A stretch of 64,000 bases of DNA from Candidatus Poseidoniales archaeon (GCA_009887095.1 QXYC01000015.1:34388-98387); one strand, 5' to 3'. Shown: positions 26,083 through 37,081, counted from the stretch's first letter. Numbers and translations are program-made. The notes: generated from the letters alone by a model not told the origin.

Positions 26083-29000
26083 TCAGAACCGCTTTGAGCC
26101 GCTTCCACTGCGTGAAATCTTGATTCCACCGTATCCGACAAGCAAAGCAAGAGCGATGATTGCAACAGTCAACCATGGGCTGTCTGTACTTTCATCCTCA
26201 ATGTTGTAAGTAATCTTGAAGTCGCCATCTGTGATGGTCACTTCGGTTAGATTCGCCTGCTCACCTGCAACTTCGACATGGTACTCGAATCGTTGCGATG
26301 GAGCCTTCATCTCGCCCACACTGAACTCAGCGTTTACCTTCGAAAGTGCTGGCACGGAAATGGTCACTGACTCGGTGTAATCGCCGTCGACGTGTGTCAG
26401 CGTTACGATGACGCTGTCTGCATCCAAGTAACCGAAGTTTTCGATTGGTAGACGGACCATTGTGTTTGGATCATCAGCGGTTTGATCGCTGGCGACTTGA
26501 GCATCTGAATCCGTAAATCGAAGTGAAATCTTGGCTTGTTGTACCGTCACGTCGAAGCTCTCAGTTGTGGTTCCATCTTCACTTGTTACGGTTACACTCA
26601 CGGTCTTTGACACGCCGTCCCATGTGCTTGGTGCAAAGACGGTGAAGGCCTGTGAGCGCATGTCATCCTTAGCGATGGTCACCACAGATTGCATAGGTGT
26701 CACTTCCCATCCTTCTGGGATGTTATCAGCCAATTGGATGGTGAACGAGTCGTCACCGTTTCCAGTGTTGGTCAGCATGAAGGTGAATTGTCGTGAGGAC
26801 CCCTCAGCGATTCCTAGTTCAGTCTGCTCGTCTGTGATTTCGAATCCATAGGATTGTGGGACCTGAACGTTCACCGCAATCTCGCTCGATTCGCCGGTGC
26901 TGGTGCTCATGCGCACCTTCACCATGTGAGCGTCTTCGAGGTTCCATGCTTCAGATTGGTTGGCAAGGTGGACACGTGCAGTGATTGTGGCGGTCTTTTC
27001 GACACTGTCATCGCTTGCATTTGCACCAACACCAAGGGCCAAATCGTAGGATTCAACCCAGTCGGTTCCGTTGTAGAATTCAACAGACCAGAGCGAACTG
27101 TCTGGTGCGACACCAATTGATCCGGTCACGGTAAAGACATCACTCAGTTCAGTTCCATCGTAGGCTACATCAAGATCGAATTCGATGGTCTTGTAGCCCT
27201 CATCAAGGGTTTGTGCCATCAAATCAGTGTAGATGCCGTCGATGACCGTTGCGTTCACGAGCGTGCTGTTCACCATCGTGAGGCTGCTGTCTGAATTGAT
27301 GGAGCGTGTGTATGACATGGTTACGGGGGAACGTCCCTCGCCGACCGAAGTCTTGCTTCCAGCAATGTATTCCATTTCGAGCATATCGTCGTGTTGGATG
27401 GTCAGGAAGGTCGAATCGAAGTCAATAGCCTCAGCGGGCATCAGCAATGTCAATGTTCCCTCTGCGCTAACAGGCATGTTCCAAGCCAAATCATCGCCAA
27501 TGGAAATTGTAATCTCCACTGCTTCTTCAATCATGTCAAAGCCACTGTCAGCAGATCCTGCATGGTGTGTTCCGAGTTCGAAGTCATCCCATGTTGTATC
27601 GAGGTCCACCCATCCACCGAGCGCCATTTCCATATCGAGGCTAGCACCGGTTGCAATGGTTGCATCGAGCAAGCCTACAGCGACACCGCCGCCGTTCTCG
27701 CCTGCGTTTGTTTCAGTGACAACAACAATCCATTCGCCGGGGGCAATGTTTGCATCCCAAATGAGGACATCATCAACGAGCGTTCCAGTGATGGTCACGG
27801 GGTCACGGACAGCGTCCAAGGTTGGGTAGAGAACAATCGTAGCACCATCGAGCCGAGAAGCGTCGTTGATGTCTGTCACGTTTCCAGAAACTGCTACATT
27901 ACCTGCAATCACTTCAATATCATGCGATTCAGGATTGTTCGCCACAGGGTAAGCGCTCGAATTGCTGAGGTTGTATGATTCAGTGTCGAACCCTTCCTTA
28001 CTCACTGCGACTGTGTAGTTGTCTTCAACAGGAACGAAGAGTGACCAAACACCGTTTTCATCGGTGGTAACGTTGGTATCGACGCCAGATTGTGCACCCA
28101 GAATCTCCACGAGGAATCCTTCAACGCCTTCGCTCAGTCCTGGAGTATCATCTTCGTTTAGGTCCCAGAAGACCTTTCCGCCAATCTCGACTTCAAGATC
28201 AGCGTTGACGACACCGAGGTTCAGTGAGCCATTGGTGGCGTCATCTGTGGTGAATGGAGCACCTGAGGTATCCATCATCCAGTGGCGTTGTGGCGCTGTC
28301 TCGTTGAGGAAGAGGCTCCAGGTACCAGGCATCATTGTTTCGCTGACCATACCGGTTTCGTTCGACTTGGTCAATGTAATGTTTCCATAGCCATCATGGC
28401 TCACCGCAGTGACACGAATGTTGCTCATGTTGTTTCCACTTGCAGTTTCTTGAAGTTGGAACATAACCTCAACAGTTTCCACAGTGGAATACTCAAGACC
28501 AGTTCGAGTGGTTGAGTCGGCTCCGATGGTGAGCGGTGCTCGCAAAATTTCAGTTGCGTTCTCATTGGCGATGAACGGTGCCACAATGGCAACCCAATCA
28601 CCGGCTGGAACATATCCTGCGAAGGTACCGTTCACGTCGCTTTCGATGTTGAAGTAGAGATCTTGTTCAGCTTCATACAACAAGAACTGCTTCTCGATAG
28701 CATCACCAGATTCGTTGGTGAGCGTACCAGTGACGAGGTAATCGTTGCGCAGAGGCATGTCAAGTGACTCTTCAATCTCATCAAGGCCAATCACGAGTGG
28801 TTGCAAAGCGGTCACGCCACCAAGGGCATAGTCGCTTGCATTCTCAGAATCAGGTGTGGTGAAGTTAAGTTGAACAGAGTAGGTACCAGGCTCAAGAGTA
28901 ATGGTAATCACACCGGGCGAGGTGTAGTCTGCTGATGTGTAGTTCATCTGTGTGCCATGGTTGTTGAGAGGTACAGCGGAGAATGCTGGGCTGACCATGG

Positions 29001-32000
29001 TTCCGTTTTCGAGGACACCATCGTCACCTGCATCCATGAAGAACTGAAGCGTCATTTCTTGGTGAGCGGGGTGAGCGAACAATTCAATCGGTGATGGCGG
29101 GGTTTCTGTTGCCCTCGACACGTTGAAGTTCTCGACGCCGGTGATGTTGAGTTCTGCATCAATTGCGTTGAAATCCCAGTTACCGTCTTGCAAGAAGAAT
29201 GTGAATTCGCCACCTTCAGTAATTTCAGTGCGCCATTCGAGTCCATCTTCGTTGCTTGCAATCAATGTTTGAGCCGCCCATCCAGGAACCAAATTATCCC
29301 AGAGCGATGTGTTGTCGTACAGGAAGACAAATCCGCTGGTGGAGGTGGCCGGTGCGAGGTACATGACGCCCATGTCCAACTCATCTTCGCCGTTGAGTTC
29401 AATCAACTGACCCCCAGTGTAGGTGGAGAAGGTGCTGATTGTGGTCATATGGAAGTCATGTCCGTTTGGCAAGCGCATGCTGTAGTTTCCATCGACATCA
29501 GTCACGGTGCTGAATTCCAAATCGCCTGCGATGAAGTCAACGGTAAGGAAGCTGGCTGGATCGCTTTCAGCCAATTTGAGTTCGTCTGTTCCAGCAGCCC
29601 ACTGATCGTAGTTCGACGCATCGAGGTGAGTTAGGATTGTACCGTTGACCCAAGTAGAGACTGCATAATTTCCATCAATGGAAAGGTCTTCTTGTTCCAA
29701 CTCAAAGGTCGAGAACAGGATGTAATCACCATCAGCGTCATCCGACATGGTGTATGCGCCCATTGGCAATTCGATGTACACGACACCAGTTGCATCAGAA
29801 GTAGCGTTAACTGGAGCCATCAGTGAATCGTCATTGGTGAAGGTCACGACGCGGTCTGCGACTGAAATCAGCGATGCTTGGGTTTGTGCATCAACAGGTG
29901 CGACCAGTTGGACGGTCACATCGTGCATTTCTGGAACATCCATTTCGAGGGTGAAATTCTCTGAATCGTCACGAACAAACATGGTCGAGTTGATTTCATA
30001 CCAGCCGTCGTTGTCGATGTCAACGCGGTAGAAGTAGTCGCCAGGAGCCAACGGTCCGTAGGAGAAGCTACCATTTTCATCGGTGAGGATGTCAATTGCG
30101 TACGCCTCCCCAAGGCCGGTGTCGACGAGTTCAATGGTTTCGTTTGCATAGACTTCTCCGAAGAAATCCTCGAGTGTGTCTTCAAACAACGAACCCGGCA
30201 TGGTCATGTCCAAGTCGTAAGTTGGATTGATGCCAACATCAACTGGGTCGGGGAGCAAGACTTCCTTGCCATTGTCCAATTGTGCAATCATGTTGTACAT
30301 GCCCGGAACGAGACCGGTAATGTAGAATGAACCTGGTTGCACCATCGAACCAGCAAAGTGCCCCTTCCCAATGAAAAGTCCAGTTCCGTTGAGTGTTCCT
30401 GTTCCTTCAAAGGATCCAGTTGCCTCAAAGGTAGCGTTGACAAGTTCTGTTCGGAGGGTTGACACGCCTTCAGAGGTGAGGCGCCCATTTGCGTTGACTT
30501 CACCATCGAGCATGTAGGTCGTCAGTTCACCGGACGTGCTCTTGACACAGACTGTTTCGTTGGTCGGCATCGAATAGGTGCCGTTATCTTCCGTACAATC
30601 CATAACTGTCTCGTTGGAAATCCAACTTGCTTCGAGGCTGCCGACACCGTTCCATGTACCGTTGCTTGTGTAGGTACGCTTGTCAGCGATGGCACGAGTG
30701 AAGGTTCCAGTGAAATCTTGAGCAAAGGCAACACCTTCGCTCTCAAAGGTACCGTTTTCTGTGAAGGTCGCTTCGCCCGATCCTTGGAGGATTCGGCTGT
30801 CTTCAGAGGTGAATGAACCATTTGTGGTTGTAAGCGTGTAGTTCTCTGTCATGGACCAGATGCTACGTAGAACAAATGTTGTGTCGACAAGAGGGTCGCC
30901 GTTGAAGGATTCTGCACCGGACCATGTGACAAGTCCCGAAACACCGCTGCTTTGCACATCGATGTTGAGAGGCTCTGTGATGAGTTCAATTCGGTCTGCT
31001 TGGTCACCGGTGACGTTGATTTGAGAAGCACCCAACCATGTCATGTTTGCAACTTCACCAAGAATAGCGGTGATGTCGTTGATTTTACGGTCGGTGTTTG
31101 TCTCGGTTAGAATGTCAGCAAGTCCGTCGACATATGCACCGGTTCGGATGCTGTCTTGGGCGACGGTAGGATTGTATTCACCTGCGAATGCGGAAACGCG
31201 AATTCGTCCTGCAGGTGCATCGAAACTCCAGTGACCTTCATCATCTGCATCAACAAAGCCGATTGGAACCCAGTAGGTGTCAGAATCCAAATCTTCTGCA
31301 TCCTCGCCAGAGAATGCGTCACGCTCGATGAGCAAACGCACGCCTGGGAGGCCTTGGCCATTGTCACTCATTGAAACCTGGCCAGAAATTTCAGCACCAG
31401 AATAGTACTTGAGGATCTTGACATAGGTGTTTGTGTTAGCGATTGAGATGTTTGGGTCTGCGTCGTACCAGTTACTGATGACGAAGTGATTCGACATAGC
31501 ACCAGGGAGTGGGAGTGCTTGACTCAAAGGGCTGCCAGGGCTGCCTTGTTGACCAAAGTGTTGGGCCGGTTGTGGATTCGATGATCCGGCATCGATTCCG
31601 AGGGTAGAAGCGCCGTAACCAACGTATGTGTTCGCCAACATTGTGTTGAAGAATTGTGGGTTGTGGTCAACACGGACGTCCTGAACCTGAAGTGGATCAA
31701 TGTCTGCACCGGCTTGCTGGTTGAGGAAATCCTCAGTGATTGCTGCGTCAACTTCTTCGCGAGTCATTTCGTCTTGGAATTCACCACGGCTTGTTTCATA
31801 GACTTCATCCATGAATGTGCCGATGTCTTGTCCACTGAGAATTGTCGGTGCACCAAAGATACCCATTGGTTGTCCTTGATTGTAGCCCATGTCAGCAGTG
31901 TAACGTCCAGCACGAGGATAGAGGCGGCTGTCGATTGCAAAGTAGCGGATTTCGTGATCTCGCTTAATCATCTCACCAGGTGCCCCATGGTAATCTTGGA

Positions 32001-35000
32001 CTTCGTAGTCGTCAAGTTCCGTAATGAGATCCTCGTACAAGTCAACGATTTGTGATTCATCCAAGACACTTGTCAACAATTGAACAGTCACGGCAAGGCG
32101 AGCGTTCGATCGGTGGATGTGGGTCGAAACCGAGTCAAATTCATTGATCAAATCGGCAGTGTACCAGTAGTCGTTAATGATGTAGTGGGATGTGCCTTTT
32201 TCGGTGTCTTGAGAAGAGCGAACGTTGTTGTTGAAGGTTGTTTGTGCTTGGTCCTTGTTGGTCCAGTCGGTACCTTCACAGGTATCTGAAAGCAATTCTG
32301 TGCACTCGATGACGACCTTGTCATCGTAAAGGCGATACAACATGGTCGAAGGATCAACAGCACCGTTTGTTTGATGGTAACCTTGAGCCATGACGATATC
32401 ACGGTTTGTTTGGAGAACCTTGAAGCTGTTTTCGACGATGAGTGTCTCGAGTGCATCCATGTCTGGGTTGAGGTTGATTGATTCTAACATCTCATACTGG
32501 TCAGCGGTGAGATGATTTGCCAAAATGTTGGAGTAACCGTTGGTGAAGTCAGACTCGCCAGTTCGTGCGCTGTGGTACGAAATGTCACCTTCACCAAGTT
32601 GCCAGATGAACATTGAGATGAGATCTGCCTCAGACTGAGCAAGGAGCATGTTACCTGTGGCTGGGATACCAGACTGGAAGTTGTCCGAGACCGACGGGTG
32701 TTCCCCAGATGCCAATGCTTGGAATCCATAGTCCCACCATGAGACAAACGCTGGACGGTCTGAATAGACTTCATCCGTATCTTGTTGAGCAAGCCATTCG
32801 TAGGCATTGTTCCAACTGTTGTCGTTGAATCCGGACCCCATTGTACCGAGGTACCAGTCACCGTTGTAAGGTTCATCGTCAAGCAGTGAGAATCCCGCAA
32901 TTTCTTGTCGGAAGATGTCAGGAATGAGGTCGTAAATTGTTTGGTCCAACTCGTCTTCTGCCGTGACGGTTGCAGGAAGTGCTGCATCCAAACCATAGGT
33001 AGCTTGTTGTCCAAACAACATAATCATGACCAAGAGAATCGCGGAGAAGTTTGGTGTTCGCCAGATTGCCTTGCGTGCACCACGGATACGATCTTCAGGG
33101 GTTCGAATACCGTATTTCTTCCAAGCTCGGACCATACCGTCCCAGTTGGCCCACTTCCATAGGGAAATGATGCCCCATGCGCCAAGAATGGCCATGGCAG
33201 GGGTTGCGTTGAACATAAATCGGGCAGCGGACCAAGCCATGTAGGATGCTGCGAGAATCCAAACACCAAACACGAGGTTGGTTTGCTTTCGCTCACGAAG
33301 CCCCGATACAAGGCACAAGAGGCCCATCACGAGTGCCAATAGGAAGGTAATCGGACCAAATTGTGCGAACAATTGTCCACGATCGGTTGCGTTTGCTTCT
33401 GCAACAGTTCCGAAAATCTTTGACTTGGTGAAGTAGCCACCACCAGTGAACAGAACATCCCATGCGTTGCTGAATTCTGCCATTTTCAGGAGGTAAAGAG
33501 CCAAGAAGAACACAGCGCTTCCTCCAGCAAGAACGCCCAAAACAAGCAGCCAAGGCTTGTCACGGAATCCAGTGGTCACAAATGCAATTGTGATGGTGAA
33601 CAATGCGATGAACAAGAATGGTTGAAGACCAGTTCCATCGGTCACGAGGTCGAGTTGCGGATGAGCGTAGAATGGAATTGCCATAAGGAAATTCACGGCC
33701 AACATAGAGATGAACAACACGTTGAGTGTCGTAGAGTCACGGCGACGGAACATGTTCAATGCAACTTGAAGTGCGTATGCCAAGAACAAAATCGACGGCC
33801 CAACGACGAATCCTTTCCATCCAAGGGATACCACACCGAAGGAAACACCGGCCAATACAGCGAATGAAAGCGCTGCCGTGCGTTGGCTTGCGACGGTCGT
33901 GAATGATTCGACAAAGGTAGAGAGTGAAGGCGAAGTCGTTCGGAGCAAGCGGTCGCTTCCAGCGTACTTGAGAGCCTTGAGCCAATACATGAAGCCCATC
34001 GTCAAGAAGAGCATGATGAATGCATCGTGGTCTGCAAGGGCAAAGGTCGAATGGGAAACGTGAGCTGGCATGAAGGCAATGAGCCATGCCGCCACGACGC
34101 CCGCTTTCTCGTTGATGTGCTCACGAGCAATAGCAGCGACTGGGAGAATGGTGAGCGCACCATAGATTGCTGGGAGCGTCAACATGGACCACCAAACAGC
34201 GTCTTCGCTTCCGACGAATGGCTGCAAGAGTGATGCAAACACAGCGATCGACCATGTGAACAATGGAGGACGTGGGTTGATACCGCCGATTGGATAGAAT
34301 CGATCTGCATCGGCAATCATGTGTGCGTTGTTGGCAAGAATGTAATCGACAACTCGCTTCATGTACCATGGGTCAGAACCGCCGGTCATGTCCCAAGTGT
34401 TTGTTCCGAGGGAGTTCATCGATGGGATGACGTACCATTGGACACGAATGACGAATCCAAAGAAGAGCGCCATACCGACCATGATGCTAGCCCAGTGGGC
34501 GTTCCAAAACCGTCGAGCACCCGAAGGTTCGTATTCGCTGCGGTTGGACCATCCACCCCACTTGTCGCCAGTTCCGATCACGTAAATGATGGCGCTGATG
34601 AAGAACGTGAAGGCGAGCCAGATCAAAGCGCCCCAGCTGCCATCGAAGTTCTCGTTTGACCACATGCCGTTTTCGTAAGCAGATGAAACCAGGTACAAAA
34701 CCCACATAGAACCGATAAACATCGATCGAGTGAACCAGCGTTCGGATGCCATCCCTGCTACGAGCAGTGCGACCATACCGGTGAAGAAAGCACTCCAGAA
34801 GCCAAAGTAGCCATGGTAACGCTCGAGGTCAGTGTACTGAGCCACGGCTCGGTCACTGTACGGGCCAAACAAGTTGAGCATGGTGCTCTCGTTGGACATT
34901 AGGTAGTTGAATTGCCAAAGACTTGCAATGTGAGCAAGTGCCCAAACTGCCAATCCGATTTGCAACGGAAGTGTGGATTTGTTCCAAGCACCGTTCCCGT

Positions 35001-35640
35001 CGGTGATGTGGCTAAACCAGCCTTTCTCAGATGACGGCGAGAGTACACCACGTGTCAAGACTGACACGAGCATTCCAAGAATCACGAAGAGCATCAAGTA
35101 GCTGAAGAACTGATATCCGACTGCGCCTCGGTAGGCATCGAGCACACCGATTGCTTGGTCGTTGAGCATAAGTCCATCTTGGGCGATGTAGTTCAATTTG
35201 TCAGCAACATGTCCTGCCGCAACAAAGCCGAGTTCGACACCGACAGCGGCGAACATGAGGACGTTCGCCCATTCGAATGCGCCTCGAGTGGCGAGGATGT
35301 GAACACCGAACATGACGATGAAGAAGAGCAGCGCGGTAACGGCAGCAAGGCCGGCCATGTAGACCAACTGTGCTCCGACCAGAGCCACAACCAAGGAAAC
35401 GAGAGAGAGGGTTGAGGTCGAAAGGGAGACAGTGCCGGATGCTTTGAGCAAACGTGGGGCGAGGCCGAGCGAGGCCGCCACAAGGACGACGAGCATTGGT
35501 GCCATGTTGTCTAAGTTGAGATCGAAGTCCATTCCGACGATCTGTATTGCTGCGAGCGCAAGAAGCACTGCTAGGGGGGCAATAAGCCAACCAAGCAGAG
35601 GTGCAGGCGCTGGGCGCATTTCTGGGTTTTTCGTTTCCAT
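26083..35640 (-). CDS. aglB: Oligosaccharyltransferase AglB/STT3 fused to a giant extracellular region
   Basis: A 3185-residue protein. Residues 1-900 hold about 13 membrane helices of a GT-C glycosyltransferase. The first external loop has GGSDPWYMKRV, matching the Asp motif of STT3/AglB, and DHDAF matches the second acidic motif. WWDYG, the family signature, is at residues 968-972. KILKYYSGAEISG near 1407 corresponds to the usual end of the soluble AglB domain, so the catalytic unit ends near 1450-1500. It transfers lipid-linked glycans to Asn of N-X-S/T sequons outside the membrane. About 1650 more residues follow: repeated beta-sandwich, carboxypeptidase-regulatory-like modules and CARDB/NPCBM-like modules (TNTGNGDDSF, PEGWEV), then a C-terminal helix (WLTVAIIALALLVGYGGI) and a basic end. 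Typical AglB is 700-1000 residues. The extension is itself rich in sequons and may be an S-layer-like part of the protein. Confidence 0.9.
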   Translation of the reverse strand: METKNPEMRPAPAPLLGWLIAPLAVLLALAAIQIVGMDFDLNLDNMAPMLVVLVAASLGLAPRLLKASGTVSLSTSTLSLVSLVVALVGAQLVYMAGLAAVTALLFFIVMFGVHILATRGAFEWANVLMFAAVGVELGFVAAGHVADKLNYIAQDGLMLNDQAIGVLDAYRGAVGYQFFSYLMLFVILGMLVSVLTRGVLSPSSEKGWFSHITDGNGAWNKSTLPLQIGLAVWALAHIASLWQFNYLMSNESTMLNLFGPYSDRAVAQYTDLERYHGYFGFWSAFFTGMVALLVAGMASERWFTRSMFIGSMWVLYLVSSAYENGMWSNENFDGSWGALIWLAFTFFISAIIYVIGTGDKWGGWSNRSEYEPSGARRFWNAHWASIMVGMALFFGFVIRVQWYVIPSMNSLGTNTWDMTGGSDPWYMKRVVDYILANNAHMIADADRFYPIGGINPRPPLFTWSIAVFASLLQPFVGSEDAVWWSMLTLPAIYGALTILPVAAIAREHINEKAGVVAAWLIAFMPAHVSHSTFALADHDAFIMLFLTMGFMYWLKALKYAGSDRLLRTTSPSLSTFVESFTTVASQRTAALSFAVLAGVSFGVVSLGWKGFVVGPSILFLAYALQVALNMFRRRDSTTLNVLFISMLAVNFLMAIPFYAHPQLDLVTDGTGLQPFLFIALFTITIAFVTTGFRDKPWLLVLGVLAGGSAVFFLALYLLKMAEFSNAWDVLFTGGGYFTKSKIFGTVAEANATDRGQLFAQFGPITFLLALVMGLLCLVSGLRERKQTNLVFGVWILAASYMAWSAARFMFNATPAMAILGAWGIISLWKWANWDGMVRAWKKYGIRTPEDRIRGARKAIWRTPNFSAILLVMIMLFGQQATYGLDAALPATVTAEDELDQTIYDLIPDIFRQEIAGFSLLDDEPYNGDWYLGTMGSGFNDNSWNNAYEWLAQQDTDEVYSDRPAFVSWWDYGFQALASGEHPSVSDNFQSGIPATGNMLLAQSEADLISMFIWQLGEGDISYHSARTGESDFTNGYSNILANHLTADQYEMLESINLNPDMDALETLIVENSFKVLQTNRDIVMAQGYHQTNGAVDPSTMLYRLYDDKVVIECTELLSDTCEGTDWTNKDQAQTTFNNNVRSSQDTEKGTSHYIINDYWYTADLINEFDSVSTHIHRSNARLAVTVQLLTSVLDESQIVDLYEDLITELDDYEVQDYHGAPGEMIKRDHEIRYFAIDSRLYPRAGRYTADMGYNQGQPMGIFGAPTILSGQDIGTFMDEVYETSRGEFQDEMTREEVDAAITEDFLNQQAGADIDPLQVQDVRVDHNPQFFNTMLANTYVGYGASTLGIDAGSSNPQPAQHFGQQGSPGSPLSQALPLPGAMSNHFVISNWYDADPNISIANTNTYVKILKYYSGAEISGQVSMSDNGQGLPGVRLLIERDAFSGEDAEDLDSDTYWVPIGFVDADDEGHWSFDAPAGRIRVSAFAGEYNPTVAQDSIRTGAYVDGLADILTETNTDRKINDITAILGEVANMTWLGASQINVTGDQADRIELITEPLNIDVQSSGVSGLVTWSGAESFNGDPLVDTTFVLRSIWSMTENYTLTTTNGSFTSEDSRILQGSGEATFTENGTFESEGVAFAQDFTGTFTRAIADKRTYTSNGTWNGVGSLEASWISNETVMDCTEDNGTYSMPTNETVCVKSTSGELTTYMLDGEVNANGRLTSEGVSTLRTELVNATFEATGSFEGTGTLNGTGLFIGKGHFAGSMVQPGSFYITGLVPGMYNMIAQLDNGKEVLLPDPVDVGINPTYDLDMTMPGSLFEDTLEDFFGEVYANETIELVDTGLGEAYAIDILTDENGSFSYGPLAPGDYFYRVDIDNDGWYEINSTMFVRDDSENFTLEMDVPEMHDVTVQLVAPVDAQTQASLISVADRVVTFTNDDSLMAPVNATSDATGVVYIELPMGAYTMSDDADGDYILFSTFELEQEDLSIDGNYAVSTWVNGTILTHLDASNYDQWAAGTDELKLAESDPASFLTVDFIAGDLEFSTVTDVDGNYSMRLPNGHDFHMTTISTFSTYTGGQLIELNGEDELDMGVMYLAPATSTSGFVFLYDNTSLWDNLVPGWAAQTLIASNEDGLEWRTEITEGGEFTFFLQDGNWDFNAIDAELNITGVENFNVSRATETPPSPIELFAHPAHQEMTLQFFMDAGDDGVLENGTMVSPAFSAVPLNNHGTQMNYTSADYTSPGVITITLEPGTYSVQLNFTTPDSENASDYALGGVTALQPLVIGLDEIEESLDMPLRNDYLVTGTLTNESGDAIEKQFLLYEAEQDLYFNIESDVNGTFAGYVPAGDWVAIVAPFIANENATEILRAPLTIGADSTTRTGLEYSTVETVEVMFQLQETASGNNMSNIRVTAVSHDGYGNITLTKSNETGMVSETMMPGTWSLFLNETAPQRHWMMDTSGAPFTTDDATNGSLNLGVVNADLEVEIGGKVFWDLNEDDTPGLSEGVEGFLVEILGAQSGVDTNVTTDENGVWSLFVPVEDNYTVAVSKEGFDTESYNLSNSSAYPVANNPESHDIEVIAGNVAVSGNVTDINDASRLDGATIVLYPTLDAVRDPVTITGTLVDDVLIWDANIAPGEWIVVVTETNAGENGGGVAVGLLDATIATGASLDMEMALGGWVDLDTTWDDFELGTHHAGSADSGFDMIEEAVEITISIGDDLAWNMPVSAEGTLTLLMPAEAIDFDSTFLTIQHDDMLEMEYIAGSKTSVGEGRSPVTMSYTRSINSDSSLTMVNSTLVNATVIDGIYTDLMAQTLDEGYKTIEFDLDVAYDGTELSDVFTVTGSIGVAPDSSLWSVEFYNGTDWVESYDLALGVGANASDDSVEKTATITARVHLANQSEAWNLEDAHMVKVRMSTSTGESSEIAVNVQVPQSYGFEITDEQTELGIAEGSSRQFTFMLTNTGNGDDSFTIQLADNIPEGWEVTPMQSVVTIAKDDMRSQAFTVFAPSTWDGVSKTVSVTVTSEDGTTTESFDVTVQQAKISLRFTDSDAQVASDQTADDPNTMVRLPIENFGYLDADSVIVTLTHVDGDYTESVTISVPALSKVNAEFSVGEMKAPSQRFEYHVEVAGEQANLTEVTITDGDFKITYNIEDESTDSPWLTVAIIALALLVGYGGIKISRSGSGSKRF

Positions 35641-35707
35641 TTTTTTCCCTCAGGGTGGTTGCAAGACAGCAGCAAGGCTGGCAAGCATCTTGGCCACTTT
35701 AGGTCCT

Positions 35708-35717
35708 CTTTTAATAA
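35708..35717 (-). promoter_or_regulatory. TATA-like box of aglB
   Basis: On the minus strand this reads TTATTAAAAG, 68-77 bases upstream of the aglB ATG at 35640. It would start transcription near 35683 and leave a leader of about 40 bases. The element lies in the 181-base gap between the aglB start and the purD stop, which otherwise holds nothing I can identify. Confidence 0.35.
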
Positions 35718-35821
35718 TGACGCATCGAGGATGCCCTGCGATTGTTACGGAGCACCACGAATCGGATGAAATTGGAAAGTGCTTTTTCGAAGTGCTGGGC
35801 CTGCCGGCTCAAAGGTTTGAA

Positions 35822-37081
35822 TCACAGGGCACGGTGACCGATATCCGTACGGAAATGACCGCCTTCGAGTTTTATGCCATCAAGCACCTCATAGGCCTTC
35901 GTTGCTGCATCTGCAAGTGTGGGTCCAACAGCCGTGCAGGTGAGCACCCGTCCACCGGTCGATATGAGACGCCCTTGGTCATCAAAACCTGTGCCTGCGT
36001 GGTTGACCCAAACCGTGTCGGAGCCGTCAGGTAATCCTGTAATCGGACGGCCTTTAATCGGGGAAGCAGGGTATCCTTCTGATGCCAAAACAACGGTCAA
36101 TGCATGTGCATCGTGAAAGGTGACAACTTGGTCTTGGAGACCATCGGTAGCTGCCGCATGGAGCAGTGAATAAGCATCGCTCTTCAGCAAAGGAAAGGTG
36201 ATTTGGCACTCTGGGTCGCCGAAGCGTACGTTGAATTCAACAACACTTGGCGCCCCTTCCTCGGTGATCATCAGTCCGACGTAGAGAACACCTCGATAGG
36301 GCGTTTCTTGGCTCGAGAGGTAATCATGCATCGGTTTGACAATTTCTGCCTCAGCCCGAGCGATAACGTCAGGTGTGGCGACCGGAGCAGGGCAATATGC
36401 ACCCATTCCACCTGTGTTGGGACCTTCATCGCCATTGAACGCTCGTTTGTGATCCTGACTGGGGGGCAGGCAAACATAACCTGAGCCATCCATTACGACA
36501 AGCATGCTTGCTTCTTCACCTTCGAGGAATGCTTCGAGGAGCACTTTACCATCCGAACGGATGGAGGCATCAATGAACGCTTTGGCTTCGTTGCGGTCAC
36601 TTGTGACAACCACGCCTTTCCCCCCGGCCAATACATCGCGCTTCACAACCCATGGTTGGCCCGAGAAGTCATCCAAGGCAGATTCAACGTCTGAGGTTGA
36701 ATCAAGCACATGGAAGGCTGCTGTTGGGACGCCGGCCGTGCGCATGACCTGCTTTGCATGGAGTTTGGAGCCTTCTAACTCCGCTAGGGCTTGAACCGGA
36801 CCAAAGCAAGGGATGCCACTTGCCGCAAGGTGGTCTGCTAATGCCTCACAAAGAGGTGCTTCGGGACCAACAACGACCAGAGATACATCAAGAGAGGTTG
36901 CAAGGTCAATCAGTGCTGGAACATCGGAAGCAGCGACAGAGTGGTTGGTTGCGAGTTCAGATGTACCAGCATTTCCCGGCGCACAATGAACAGTGGCGAC
37001 TTGGCTGGATGTTGCAAGGGCCATGCACAAGGCGTGCTCCCTTCCGCCACCGCCGACAACCAAAACATTCCTGTTCGTCAT
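35822..37081 (-). CDS. purD: Phosphoribosylamine-glycine ligase (GAR synthetase)
   Basis: A 419-residue enzyme of de novo purine synthesis that joins glycine to 5-phosphoribosylamine with ATP. The N-terminus VLVVGGGGREHALCMAL is the PurD nucleotide/substrate motif. ATP-grasp features follow: PWVVKRDVLAGGKGVVV (lysine-rich ATP site), LLEAFLEGEEASMLVVMDG, then HKRAFNGDEGPNTGGMGAYCPAP, the PurD signature, and VEFNVRFGDPECQ, the metal-binding motif. Length agrees with the family (about 420-430). I use the ATG at 37081 (MTNRNVLVV); the open frame extends to 37108 but the extra nine residues are not family-like. It is divergent from carS, sharing a 143-base intergenic region. Confidence 0.95.
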   Translation of the reverse strand: MTNRNVLVVGGGGREHALCMALATSSQVATVHCAPGNAGTSELATNHSVAASDVPALIDLATSLDVSLVVVGPEAPLCEALADHLAASGIPCFGPVQALAELEGSKLHAKQVMRTAGVPTAAFHVLDSTSDVESALDDFSGQPWVVKRDVLAGGKGVVVTSDRNEAKAFIDASIRSDGKVLLEAFLEGEEASMLVVMDGSGYVCLPPSQDHKRAFNGDEGPNTGGMGAYCPAPVATPDVIARAEAEIVKPMHDYLSSQETPYRGVLYVGLMITEEGAPSVVEFNVRFGDPECQITFPLLKSDAYSLLHAAATDGLQDQVVTFHDAHALTVVLASEGYPASPIKGRPITGLPDGSDTVWVNHAGTGFDDQGRLISTGGRVLTCTAVGPTLADAATKAYEVLDGIKLEGGHFRTDIGHRAL

